From assembly GCF_030272615.1 (NCBI RefSeq), contig NC_081406.1:216138997-216202996 (forward strand): a stretch of 64,000 bases of DNA, read 5' to 3'. Shown piece after piece: positions 45,693 through 57,942 of the stretch. The notes beneath the pieces were generated by a model. The model did no database searches. It was not told where the DNA came from and worked only from the letters and a program-made list of their open reading frames with translations. A program made the position numbers and the translations under genes. How positions within the stretch are numbered: the first letter of the stretch is position 1; each line of letters opens with the position of its first letter. Source of the stretch: Cryptomeria japonica (Eukaryota; Streptophyta; Pinopsida; Cupressales; Cupressaceae).

Positions 45693-46571
45693 TATTAGCA
45701 ATTGGAAGAATTGGTTATGTGTTGCATTGATGGCAACACCGACTATTTTGGTTGTTTACCAGCTTCTGATAGGTTCTGGTAGAGTGGCTGGTTTATGATA
45801 TTTATCTGGTATGCTCTAGTATTCCTTGGTTTGTGGATTTGGTTTGGATCTATCATTCATGCTATTCAGATGGGTATCACAATCAGTTGGTTCAGGGTTT
45901 GATGACCCAGGAGCTATCATTTGTTCTAGTAAACCTTTTGGTCACCAAAAAGGGTTCTACTGACAAATCTTTGTTAAAGATCTTTTGATGCATGTGATAA
46001 GTGGTGTTGGTGCAACTTCTAGATGGCTTTTGGGATGGTGTTGGTTATCTTGTTCATGTTCTTGTTGATTGATGGTGTTGAATATGGGTCCAGACCTAAT
46101 GCTATCTTATTCGGCTAGGTTATGGACTAATTTATGTAACGTGTTGGTGGATGATCTGGATGCATTACTGGTTGGGTTTATTGATTGGATTATGTTATTT
46201 TGGTCTTAGGCCGACTTAGTTGATCATTAGATTGTGGGGTTAAGTTATGAGTTTATTGTATTATCTTTTCGGTGGCTGACCTAATTGTTTAGGTCTTGGG
46301 TTGGTATAAATATGATGTAAGATCTCTTTTTAGATCATGGGATTATGCGATCATGGGATTATGGTTATGGGATTATCTGTAAGCTTGATTGGAATTGTAC
46401 TCAGGCATAGGAGATCCTATTCTTGTAGTTCATTCTTCTTCCAGATTGTAGTCTAAATTTATTTTGTAGTCAGTGGGGCTCCTTTTGTGATGAGCACTGC
46501 ACTCTAGGTTGTTGGCTTTCCTGCATGTGTAGGCCCCTCTTATTGTAATCACATACTTACTACAAAAGTAT
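45693..46571 (+). repeat. Z 3' LTR (truncated)
   Basis: Starts TATTAGCAATTGG (terminal TG mutated to TA) and follows the 5' LTR to about ACAAAAGTAT at 46571, where unrelated sequence begins; the last ~400 bp are missing. TATA box at 46303-46312. Confidence 0.85.
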
Positions 46572-49500
46572 TTGTGGTCATTGAGGATTGCACCCTTGAT
46601 GCTAAGTTTGAAAACAAGCAATCCTATGGAACATGGAAACACCTTCGAGCCTGTGGGTTGCTCATAGTGAAGGTGAATCTCTGAAGATCAGGTTAGATTC
46701 CTGTTTGTTGAATTTATTGTAAACACTTTTGATAAGAAAAGGGATAGAAAGGGATAGAAAGCTTGCATGTAATTAAAAAAAATCTATTCTAATGAAGGTG
46801 ATGCACCAAATATCTTATCTGAGGTCTGTAACCTGCTTAGCACACAAAACCTTGAATAAATAACTTTGATTGCTTCACAACTCAACTAAACATCTAAATG
46901 CATGAACATTTCCTAGAAAGGGATGAATTTAATGCATGCATGAAGGAAAACAACAAGTTTTCACAACTTCAAGCAATTAAAATCAACTAACACAAACTAG
47001 ATCCTACAACTAATACGTATCTCCTTGCACCACAAATTGACCGAATGAGATAAATTAGAGGATAAAAATCATAGGAAATTATCAAATCATTCATTCACTA
47101 GATAATACAAGAAGTGCTAAGAAGGAAATCTGTTGCTATATTACTGAAAAATAAAGGAGTGTTGATGTTACAAACCTCAAATGCTACTGAGCTATAATAT
47201 TTTTTTGCAAAAAAGTGTATGTAAAGAAGAAAAAACTAGAGGGAAAAAAGGAGAGAAGGAATATATAGAAATCATGATGAATCCCCTTCAAAACCCTAAA
47301 AAGACTGCATGAGAAAAGCCTTGGGTGAATCTGCCCCAAAAATGGCATAAAAACTCATGCATAATACTGTAAAATAATAATATTTATTGCTCAAAAGGAC
47401 TGCCACTGATCCTCTTGTATGAAGAGAAAATATGCATGTCTAAATTTGACAAATAGCTATCTCCATGTGAAAGTTGCATGATGAGTTGAACTGTGACTTT
47501 ATTAAAAAGAAATCCCATTCAGAAAATCTTATCCATTCTCTGGCAACTGCTCTTCATGTTGGAGCTTTTGTTAAAAATGGTTGTGGAAATGATCTCCCTG
47601 TTTCATGAGATTTCCAATGGTATGTAACATTTACATATTCAGACAATCAATAAGCATCTGCATTAAACTTTCATGTAGAAATTCATCTCCTTGCCTGGCA
47701 GGTTTTTCACCATTCAAACAACCAATTCTGATTCCACCCTGCAATTTTTTATTATTGCCAGCCACTAGATCGCCTGCATTGACCATGGATGCTTGCATTA
47801 ACTATTTTGTTTACTTCCTAGCAGGCCCCAGTGTTTGTCGCCAAATCCATAAGATTATCCATCGAGCAATTTCCAACTACGGTATGGCAACCACCATCTG
47901 ATCTATCAAGAACCTGCTTGCTTTTTACCTCTGCTTGTTTCTTTTATCTCTCTTGTTACTCTCTTCATCCTAGGCCCACGGGAATGAGTGGCGATAATGA
48001 ACTTTGAACCATTGAACCACTTTGAAGCATTAAATGACCTTGAATAGGTTCAAAGTTCAAGTTCAAAGTTGACTTAAAAAATATAGACATTCGCTCATCT
48101 ATAGGCTTTTGCCATGTGCCAGCCTCTGATTTTCTTGCAGGTCCAATTTGTCTTCCATCTAGAGCTGGACCCACCTTGTTGCCAAGTCATGATGATAACC
48201 TAGTGTGCAGCTTTTCATTGCACCTTAGCAACCACCATCTGATCTTTTTCCTGACCGTTGGATGTGATCAATCTGCTTGATCTTTAACCTCGGCTGATTT
48301 TCTCTCTTGTGTCGTGTGTCAACATGTGTCACCCTCTGATTGGCTCATTAGATCTGCTAGGGCAACACCTGTCTATCGGGCCGACCACGTGTCTTGCTCT
48401 GTCGGATATCCTTCTTTCAACAAAACTATTCCCTTGGCAAGACATTTACCTATCTCATCGAACCTACAATTTCATCGATATTATTATGTCAATGAAACTG
48501 AGCCTTCGATGAAACCTTTTTGAGACTCATCATGGCCAAGATCTACTCGATGTCAATGGAACTTAGCTTTTGATGAAACCTTTTCAAGAGTCATCGCGAC
48601 CAAGATCTACTCGATGTCAATGGAATAGAGCTTTCGATGAAACCTTTTCGAGACTCATCATGACCAAGCTCTGCTCGATGTCGATGGAACTAAGCTTTCG
48701 ATGAAACCTTTTCGGGATTGATCATGGCCAAGGTCTACTCGATAAGTCACCCATCCATGCCATGTCACTAGCCACTGGACTGCCACCTATCTTCCACCTA
48801 TCCTTGGTCTTATACTCTCTGCCCCGCCATGTCAATAGTCACCAAGTAACGATGATATCAAGCAAGTATCTAACCAGCATGACATAGTGACAATCGTAGG
48901 ATCACCTACATCACCATTGATCTTTCTTCAACTTGCTCACTCTTTAGTCTCTTCCCACTAGTCGGTCACAAAATTAGGATGCCTTGAGATGCACATGCAT
49001 GTGGGGTCCACTGGGTGATGATCCTCTTCTTGCAAAATGCCCATAAGATTTGACACTATAGTTATATGTGACCTTATATTTAAATGTCATAAAATCCCTC
49101 CACACAACCAATGTGGGATAAAAGGTCCTCCTGCCTAGTGACTGAAATTGCTTGGAAACTCTAAGACCTTTTAAAACCCTCTTTGGCGCCCAAGTAAAAA
49201 ACTTTACATAGGTCGATTGCATTTTCTTTGAGTTTCTTTTGGCCTTACATCAGCCATGCCATTTCATTTGCAATAGAGAATATATGTCTCTATGATCTAC
49301 AGCATGTTGAGCTCAACCCTCGTGGCTACCACATTTTAAGCCACATGTTGTCTTACTTTCCTGTATCTACACATGAAGTAAACAAGCTAGAAAAAAAAGG
49401 TGTATTTCTGATTTCTTGCTCATGATTTGAACCTTTTCAAAAATGAATGCAAGGCTTCATTAGGGCACCAAATTTGGCATGTGCAAAATGTTGGTAACAT

Positions 49501-49850
49501 TTTTGGTGACCTCTTAGGGGTGTTTTCTTGCTAAATAGTATAATCTAGTAGCCTAGCATATCCATTGGGTATTGAGTCAATTTTGTCTTCCTCAAAAATC
49601 TAGAACTGCATCGTAGCAGTCTAAATAAAACTGAGAAGGATACTACAAAGGCTCTGCATATAGTTGAGCTTGCACACTGTGCAATCTGCACTTAAGGAAA
49701 ATAGAAACAAAAATAGACTGAAAAGTGAATTGCGATGTGGTTGAAAGCACTTATTCAATTTAAATAGCTCTGCTTATAGCTGAGTTTGACAAACTGCTGA
49801 AAAAGAAAGATTCAACTATTCTACTATATACATTTGCAAACTATTAGTAC
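46572..49850. other. Non-coding region flanking element D
   Basis: No gene recognised. It is probably the 3' flank or divergent 3' LTR of element D: two stretches (about 47885 and 48230) share the CATCTGATCT...TGCTTG...TTTAACC motif with the repeats at 58250-59790. A possible minus-strand LTR start, TGTTACC, is at about 49497. Contains the 64-bp tandem repeat listed next. Confidence 0.45.
48455..48743 (+). repeat. 64-bp tandem repeat
   Basis: GATGAAACC recurs at 48508, 48572, 48636 and 48700, exactly 64 bp apart. Each unit has GACTCATC, ATGGCCAAG-type and TCTACTCGATGTC segments. A degenerate partial unit precedes it, and the last unit breaks off at CTCGATAAG. Confidence 0.9.
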
Positions 49851-51035
49851 TCAATAGCATAGTTTGAGTTGAATCCCATTGACAATGATTGGCAACACCT
49901 CTCCATCCAATTTAGCAAGCCCAAAAGCATTATTCTATTTGCATTCTGTGATAACATATAGGTCATCCCACATGGTATCAAACTTGGTATGTCTACTAGG
50001 TCTATTCTTTAATTCATCCCATTTGAAAACAAGATTGCCCTAATTAAATATGTGTCATGTAGCTTTTCTATCAAAGGTTCTCTTCATCTGAACATGGTGA
50101 ATTTCTAATTTTCTATATGCTTCCCTGTGAGTTTCTTCTAACTCCATATGCCGAGCAAGCCTAATCTGCATTGGCTACTCTTCAAGTAACTCAAACTCTT
50201 TTACATAATTCAAAGTTGGCAATTCAACTGAAATAGGTAACCTGGCTTCTTTTCCATAAGTTAAAACATAAGGAGAGTTACCTATTGATCTCTTTGGTGT
50301 AATTTTGTCAGCCCAAAGTGCTAACTTGAGCTTTTCATGCCAAGTTCTCTGATTCTCAACAATGGTCTTCTTAATGATGTTGATCAAGTTCTTGTTAGTT
50401 GATTTAGCTTGTCCATTACCCTGAGGGTAATAATTGGATGAAGTATTCAAATATATATTATACTTAACTAACCAATCTAAAACTCTAAGACCAATGAAAG
50501 CTAAAGCATTATCAGAAATGATTGATTCTGGGGTACCAAACCTGGACACTAAATCTTGATACAAATTCATAACAGAAGTCTCATTAGCTTCTTTCAATGG
50601 AACTGCTTCTGTCCACTTTGTGAAATAGTCAGTTACTGTAAGAATCCATTTGTGACCTATACTTGAAGGTGGATTAATAGGTCCTATAAAATCAAGCCCC
50701 CATTTTGCAAAAGGTTGCTCTACTTCAATTGGTTGCAAAGGCAAGGCTGCCAGCCTCTGTTTGCCTGCAAACAATGAACATTTTTCACATTTCTTCACCC
50801 ATGAGTGAGCATCTTTAAACATTTCAAGCCAATAATAACTAGCTCTCATAATTTTTAGGGTTGTTGTTCTTGCTGCAAAGTGACCTCCTTCAGGTCCTTC
50901 ATGAAATTCTTTTAGAACTTTTTCAATCTGATATGGCTCAATGCATCTTAATAGAACATCATTATAAATTTTTTTGAACGAAATACCATCTATTAAGCAT
51001 AAGGAATATCTTGTAGCCTAAAATACCTTCATTTT
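49851..51035 (-). pseudogene. Element D integrase
   Basis: One frame of about 395 codons. The zinc finger has FHEGPEGGHFAARTT and KKCEKCSLF. The core shows KWGLDFIGPI (first Asp), SIISDNALAF (second Asp) and NGQAKSTNK (about 50415), where the catalytic Glu is Lys, the same loss as in element A but in a different family. The C-terminal part (LVFKWDELKNRPSRHTKFD) ends QLKLCY with TGA at 49851-49853. Stops only near 50172, 50055, 50043 and 49941. Confidence 0.9.
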
Positions 51036-51394
51036 GATTTGTCTAAGCCTTCTAGACAATCACCAATTTGTAAATAATGGGTAATCTGCTGATTCCAAGT
51101 GGTTGGTAAAGTTGAGGCAGCATGTTGTTCTTCATTATTAAGCATTGTTTCAACTTGTTGCTCCTCTTCTTTACTATTTTTTTGTACTTCTAGCAAGTTG
51201 TTCACATAAACCCTTGCCTCTAACTAGCTTGGTTGACTTATGCTGATTTCCAGTAGAAAACTTAGCTTCTTCAATTAAGAAATTAGTAATCTATTCATCT
51301 AAGTCAAAAACCTACTAATTAACAATGTTATCTAGAACTAAGGTCCTTAGTGCAACTTTAACATATTGTTGTCTATCAATATTTTATAGTTCTA

Positions 51395-51790
51395 TTGGAA
51401 TATTGGACTGAGCTCCTAAAGCAGCAAGCCTATCCACTTCTTTATTTTGACTTCTAAGTATGGACAACAGATTAAATGCATCAAAATATTCAATTAAATC
51501 CCAAATTCTATGCTTGTACATCTTCAAAATATCATTTTTGGTGACATGGATATTCCTTGGTTGACAACTAGTTCACTATCACCAAAAACTTGTAAATATT
51601 TTTTTCTGCCTAGCCCATTCTAAGCCATGTACTAATGATTCATACTCAACTGTATTGTTTTTATAGCTAAAATAAAATCTAAAAGTAGTGTAGTATCTCA
51701 TACCTTCGGGTGAAACTAGCATAACACCACCTCCAGAACCATTTTTACTCTTGAACCATCCAAATAGAGCTACCAAATTTGATTTTTCTG
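51395..51790 (-). pseudogene. Element D second RNase H
   Basis: Archaeal-type RNase H: LYLDGSRVK in one frame, shifting to NGSGGGVMLVSPEGMRYY, then NTVEYESLVHGLEWA (Glu) and VFGDSELVVNQ (Asp) after another shift near 51600. Its tail reads NKEVDRLAALGAQ. Two or more indels make it inactive. Confidence 0.82.
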
Positions 51791-52079
51791 CTGTTCTGAC
51801 TATTGGTCAAGCGAAATATCCTCTTTTTCAATCTTAGGAATAACATAATCCTCCTCATGAATCATATAAACACCAAGACCTATTTCATCCATGTTGATGA
51901 AAGGATCTTCTACAGTATTCTAGGCTGCCCACTCATCCAAATTCACATTAGGTATGCCTTGAATAGGTGTATCTGGATCCTAGATAGGTGGTAACTCCTG
52001 ATGGTCTTTGATGGAAAGATCTACATTTATAGGACTTGGGGTATATGGTTCTAAGTGGCAAGTGGCTTGGGTTCTGACT

Positions 52080-52440
52080 TAATGGTGACCTTAGTACCAT
52101 ATTGGGTTCTGAAAAACAAGTGTGACCAATTAGCAGAGAGGTATCCTCCTAATTTTGCTATGAAATCTCTAGATAGGAAAATAGAAAAGTGTGGAGGTAA
52201 GTCAACTATGTACATGTCCTAAGGTATTACAAAATTAGGACAAGCATGCAAGGTCAAACCAAGATCTTTGACCAATCCAACTAACTTAACTGTTGTTCCA
52301 TCTAACTATACAACTCCTCTAGAAACAAGATCATAAATTAGACCAAGTTTATCTGCAAAGTCTTTGGGCATAATTGAACTACTAGCTCCTGAGGTTATCA
52401 AGCAATTGTGGACTAGATGGTTGCCAATTATCAATGTTAC
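52080..52440 (-). pseudogene. Element D aspartic protease
   Basis: LITSGASSSIMPKDFADKLG is the active-site region of a gypsy retropepsin, with Thr where the catalytic Asp of DSGAS should be. LDGTTVKLVGLVKDLG and FLSRDFIAKLGGYL follow. A stop falls at the CNFVIP segment (about 52220). Confidence 0.72.
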
Positions 52441-53529
52441 AAAAAATGGAGGAGGCTTTGGTGTTTGGATTGGCTGATTATTCTTACTAGGATATCATTA
52501 CCTAATGCAACTCTAGGTTGATCTTTTTGAAGCTCATTAGTCAAGGAAAGATTGACCAATTTGTCTTTCAGCAATTCCTTTTGTCTAGGAATTATCAATG
52601 CATCTATCATTGTCATGAAAACAGTGGTTTTTGCCATAGATTTAACAATATTAAATGGAACACCACTAACCTTTTGTTGTACTTTTGGAACAACAGGCTC
52701 TTGATGAGCTGGTTTTAACTAAGATTGAACTTTCTGTTGTTCTTTAGGTGTTGTAGGCTATCCTCTTGGTAAAATATACACATTTTGGACAGGTGGAGGT
52801 GTACTAACAACTTGCTGACTTGTAGAGGCTTGATGTTTTCCTTTATCTAGCTGCTATCCAGATTTATTTTGTTGTTTTCCATTATTTACAGCTTGTTGTT
52901 GATTATTTGTAGCTTGTTGTCCAATATCAATAGCACATTTCTCTGACCTTGTATTTTTCTGCAACAGGTGAAAAAGATCTATTTTGTGCTTGCAGATGAT
53001 TAACTCCACAAAATTCCTCACCTTGCCAATTCATCATCGCCACCTCAGGACCTTCTAGTTCCTCATTTATAACTGCATCCTAATAAGACATGTTATTATG
53101 AACCATCAAAGTTTTTGATCGAGCATTCATTGCATTTTGACATGATGCTTGATTATGAGGTTGTTGGGAAGGAAAATACCACTCTTGTGCCATATTGTTC
53201 TGAGTAGGACCAATTTCTTTAGAATTGCTAGTAGTATTTTGATTATACTATTGGTTTTGCCTATTGTTGTAGTTCCTCCTATGATTCTTAGCATCAACTT
53301 GGTAGTTAGGCCTATTGGGTTGATAAGGAGCTTGATATGGGGCTTGATACCTTTGATTTTGGTTCTGATTTTTCTTGAGGCTCACTAATTCATTGCCAAA
53401 ATTTTGCATAGTCTGTGTTGTTCTCAAATTCTGATTCCCTCCTATTCCTCCCTGTAAGAAAATTGAATAACTTTGTTTGCATATGAAGAGGACACCAAGA
53501 AAATAGAATTCTAGAATAACATATAACAA
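52441..53529 (-). pseudogene. Element D gag C-terminal tail
   Basis: Asn/Gln/Tyr-rich sequence (QRYQAPYQAPYQPNRPNY and similar) leading to a Lys/Pro-rich linker and a SMAKTTVFMTMIDALIIPR segment just before the protease, the usual gag-protease boundary of these elements. Many stops and a frameshift near 52470. No zinc knuckle is seen. Before the first codons lies AATTTTCTTACAG (53450-53462 on this strand), which resembles a 3' splice site. Confidence 0.6.
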
Positions 53530-54375
53530 GGTTTTGATAAAACATTCTACACTTTGAACTTATCCAAAGCTCAGGTGGGTATACCTTTTGTGAATACTTT
53601 CACACTTTTAAATTGAGATCCATAGTAAACCAATGCTAAAAACCTATGGACTCCATCACCTCAATAAAACTGAAACATTAAAGAAAACTTATGCTCATTT
53701 TTAGTATTTGATCCCAAGAAAGATAGAAAGAATTCCCTAACTGATATCAGTGCCTTATCCAAGCTACAGAGACACCTAAATCAAGAAAGAGTTCCAAAAC
53801 TGAACATTCTCATACATTTCATCACTTTGGCTTTCATGAACCCCATACATGCCTAACATATATATAAGTTCTTTCCCTTTAAACTAAAACTATTTATCAA
53901 ATTCAAAGCAACAAACAATTGATCTACTGACAAAAATATTCCACGCATATTTATTCCCTCTCCTGAAGAGAAAAGCTAGAAATATATCTATAAGATTTCC
54001 TTACAATCCATGCTCAATTGAATAACTCTAAATTATCCAAATGAAACCAGCAAACTAATGAATGCACACCAGAAGACAATGAAGATTTAGGCCTGAAAAC
54101 CTTGATCTGTATATTTATATTCATTTTGAAAATTTTACATAACTCAAGGTAAGTTCTGAGAGAACTAGAAAACCCTAAATATATTCCAATAGAGTATCTT
54201 TATAAAGTCTTGTGATCCTCTTTTTTTTTAATTCTTGGTATCCATTTATAATAATATGGATGCAATACAAGCTTCGGACTTTCCTAAGAAAAGTTTGTTA
54301 CAACTACAATTTTCTTCAAAAAGAAGTTACAAATCATTTTCAATCCTAGGGGCCTTTTAGTTTGTTATTCCATTG
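53530..54375 (-). other. Spacer between long ORF and gag tail of D
   Basis: About 850 bp, AT-rich, without open frame. It could be an intron (acceptor-like TTTTCTTACAG at its end), a deleted gag region or an unrelated insert. I see no clear donor site in the expected place. Confidence 0.4.
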
Positions 54376-57300
54376 TAGAATCTTCTTGAACCTCTACTTC
54401 TTTCACCTCATATTTGCTTGTCCACTCTTGGAACACATCATCAGTAGGCTAGGAGAAGCTAACAATCTTCTTTTTCCATTTGTCCAACCTTTTCCAAGTA
54501 TTCCTAATTTTCTTAACCTCTGATTCCAAAAAACCATAATGTGACTTTGTCTTCTCTATTTCTTCAATTGTCTTGAAAAATAAAGATGTGTCATTTGTAT
54601 TGATTACTTCAGTCATCCTCTAAGATAAGTTAGCTCCTAGCTCATCAAGCCATACTTGTTTGTCCTTCAACTGATTTGGACTAACAAAACCCCCAAGAAA
54701 TAGTTTAAACTTATGTTCAGTATATTCCTTCCTATACAAGTTGGCTTTTCTCTCTACACTAGCTCTTCCTTCTACTAACTTGGTCATGGCTTTTTCTAAC
54801 TCACAAGTTGATTTAATATTGATACCAGACCCTACCTCATCATAGGATGCACACATAAGTTCTAAATCCACCTCTTTAGGCACTCACTTATTCAAAATCA
54901 GCTCCAGGGTAGCCTTGTCTTCATTCAACTCAATCAAAATATCTAGAAATCTTTTCATGTTAGTGTGCACAATGGGGGCTCCTACTATATCAGAAAAATT
55001 CAAAATTGTAGCCCTAACCTTTTCCTCATATTTATTGGCAAATAGGCCCTAAGCCTATTTCAGCTTTTCCAATTCATGTTGTATGGTTTTAGTTGCTTGG
55101 AAACCAGAGGTCATTGGAGAAGTAGGAAACTCAATGATGGGACTAGTGGGTGGAGGTCTTGCTGGAGAAGATATAATCATTAGAGTAGAGGACTCACCTT
55201 TCTAGCATTGCCCTACCAATTAACTTTGTAATTTAGAAATGACACTATTCATGTTGGCTATCTCTCCTTTGGCTTCATTATAAGCCTTTAAAATTGTTTG
55301 TAGTTTTACTTGGAGTTCAGCCCTCTCCTTAGCTTCCTTCTCAACCATTGCCACATTGAATTTTTTATTTTCTATGACTGTGCTGACAACTTCTACCACT
55401 CCAGTGTCCTAGAATCTCTTCACTATCATACCTCCTGGGCAGCTGGATTCTGAGGTGTCCTTCCTTCTTCTGCTTTCATCCCTCTTTAGGGACCACATAA
55501 CCAAAGCAGCATTATCCTTACTGAATGTCACTCCTAGGGGCTTGGTTTCTTTCCTTAGTGCTTCAAGCACTAAGGCATTTGCTATGTCCCATTCAAGAAG
55601 GATTAAAACACCAACCTTTGACACCATTTCTCTCCCCTTTTCAGGAGTAATGGCTTGAATTCTACCATCATTTCTTGCTTCACCCCTAGCTCAACTATAG
55701 GTGCATCTTTGTGGGCCTCCTCGTCCTTTTTCTTCTCACATCTCTCCTTAAATTACTCAATGTTTTGTTTCCAAACAAATTGCATAAAGGACCCTATTGT
55801 GAGAAAATTACTATCAGCCAAGAACTCTTCACTAGCCTATTTGATAGTAGGGTCTAGCTCTTTGCCTTTGAACTCATCTGTAGTCAAGTTCATCTTAGCA
55901 CTTGGTGGCTCTTCAAGCATTCCCTCTTGAGTTTCCTCATAGGTGTAAGCAATCTCCCCAAGACTCCCTAACTACAACAATTGCTCAGCCATTACCTATT
56001 CATCTCCCACATGGATAGGGGATTGGGATGGAGAGTATAAAGGTTCACCTATTTGCAACTCTTTTCCCACCCTTTGCCTCTTTGGGGAGTCTTGGATGTT
56101 AATGACATCTTCTATTTCTCTCTTTCCTTTCGAAGTATATGGATCACTAGTTATCGGTACTAGTACAATGTACCTTAGCTTCTTATGCATCACATAATCA
56201 CCTAGAGGAATGGCCTTAACAAAGGCAGGCTTAGCTAGAACCAGTTTAGCCTTCTCAAGATTATTTCTTATTATAGCTTCCCTCTTTTCCTTCAAAGTCT
56301 GCATTAGGTCTTCAAAATAAAGAATTAAGAATTTAACTTTTTCCTCAAAGGGATTAAAACTGGACAGAGGGTCATAACCACTATCAAATTGGTGAATAAA
56401 ATCAAGAGCCTTTTTGTATGCTACCCATTTTTTTTTTCTCAATTCCTCCTCATCCAGATCGAATTCATTTCTAATCAAATCCTCAGGAAAATGGAACTGA
56501 TGTGGTCTACCTTTACATACTGCTCTCTTTCTGAACATTCCATTAAAGAAATCTTCAGCATCAACAAACCTTGATATTGCAGTAGACAACCTATATGGTT
56601 GAAAGAAATAATCAAAGTGTTTCCAACCACCCTTGGTGATTAAAAATTGATGTGCCATGGTGACAGTTGGGAAATTGTCCATTTTCCCCTATTTGTTAAC
56701 TCTGCCTCTTGCACACCCCCAATTTGCCTCAGGATCTCTGCAATTCTTATCTTCAATGGGACTTGATAGGGGAGTAAGTATGTGGTGCCTTTGAAACCAT
56801 AAACTCTGAACACAGTAGAGATGGGGTATAAATATATATCACCCCAATTGTGAACAATCTTGATACTTTTAGCAAATTCTTTAGGCCTAAGGAAGTCTAA
56901 AAGAGCCTTAGGGATCCTAGGGTTTTGTGAGCACAAAAGGATCCTAAGCCTAGATATAAAACATCTATCAAACTTCAAGTAAGTGGCATCCTCTCTGTCC
57001 CAAGACAAAATTGTACTCCATAATTGCATAGGAATCTCTTCACCATCCTTCTCCTTAACTAAGTCCATTTCCTTTGCAAAATAATCAGCACCTTTGAACA
57101 AAAACATGTGCATAAGGAGAGAGTACCACCCAAAAGGTTTATCCACCTTACCATTTTTTACACCTACTAGCCCTGCATGAATTGCATTAGTGAGGTAAGG
57201 TGAAAAATCAAAAGTTACTGCCAGAGAGGGGTCCAGAATCTGTGCTATCATTAGCATGTAGTGAGTTGGCATGGTGGTTTCAACATCTTCCCCAAAAATT

Positions 57301-57942
57301 TGACAAAGTGACAAAAACATGCCTCTAGCCCTCAGAGTGAAAAGATTTAGAGAGAAGGGTTCCATGGTACTAAGCTCTACAATAGTTAGCCCTCCTATTT
57401 TGACAAAAAATTGTTTCAAAGGGCCACTCCTGAGTTGATCTCTCTGCACATTATAAACCTAGGCCAGTGTATCAAAATTGATTGCCTCTAAATAATTTGA
57501 TACCTCACTAAGCTTAAACGCCTTCCTAAATTCATCATCATTTATTTCAATTAAAGCTCCCCCATTCACATTTCTCACAAATTTAGCAATAGGGTCATAG
57601 CTATTTGCAATCTGGGTTAATAAATCTACATCCATAAAAACCCCAGGGACTATGAGATTTCCCACATCTCATTCCCATATACTGTTCATTGGAGCAGAGG
57701 AATGTCTTTGGCCAAATCCCACTTTGAAGAGTCCCAGACCTGAATATCCCTATCTACGAATCCCTTAACCAGTTCCCTTTATCATAAAGACCATCTCCAA
57801 TTCTTAAATGGGGGGTCTTGGGCACTAATTCTTTTATTTTAGCAACAACATTTGTGGACATGGTTAATTGTTCTAAGAAATCATCACATATAGCTCTATC
57901 CTAGTAATTTACCTTCCTTGTGAAATCTCTTCGAGGTTTCAT
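54376..57942 (-). pseudogene. Long unidentified ORF upstream of D gag
   Basis: About 1,190 codons from ATG 57942 (MKPRRDFTRKV) to a TAA near 54376, with stops and about three frameshifts (near 57720, 56680 and 55700-55990). N-terminal part: DPIAKFVRNVNGGALIEIND (about 57560), FTLRARGMFLSLCQIFGED, MPTHYMLMIAQILDPSL, KPFGWYSLLMHMFLFKGADY and LKFDRCFISRLRILLCSQNP. Middle: HFDYFFQPYRLSTAISRFVD and VMHKKLRYIVLVP. C-terminal third: charged, Lys/Glu-rich heptad-like stretches suggesting coiled coils (about 54500-55400). I recognise no known domain. Position matches the extra ORF1 of Ogre-type elements, but homology is unproven. Confidence 0.6.

Larger units (their letters stand above)
17599..46571 (+). 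mobile_element. Copia element Z (host of the nest)
   Basis: Ty1/Copia element. The 5' LTR is 17599-18574 joined to 41133-41416, with the element Y insertion between. The primer site is at 41418, gag starts at 41473, and integrase, RT and RNase H run to about 45574. A polypurine tract is at 45679-45691 and a 3' LTR at 45693-46571. Joining the split 5' LTR across Y restores the sequence seen in the 3' LTR at about 46540-46555 (TTATTGTWATCACATAC). The 3' LTR lacks its last ~400 bp. Confidence 0.9.
49851..57942 (-). mobile_element. Gypsy element D (Tat-type, RT-less)
   Basis: Minus-strand Ty3/Gypsy remnant. In element order: a long unidentified ORF (57942-54376), a gag C-terminal tail (53529-52440), protease (52440-52080), second RNase H (51790-51395) and integrase (51035-49851). 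No RT or first RNase H lies between protease and the second RNase H, where only about 300 bp separate them. LTRs could not be delimited. Ogre-type Tat elements also carry an extra ORF upstream of gag, which fits this layout. Confidence 0.8.

Noticed and set aside
48455-48743. CRISPR array
   Set aside because: Tandem units are contiguous and degenerate without unique spacers, and the sequence is a plant genome.
55455-55930. Plus-strand Ser-rich frames
   Set aside because: Antisense shadows of D's long minus-strand ORF.
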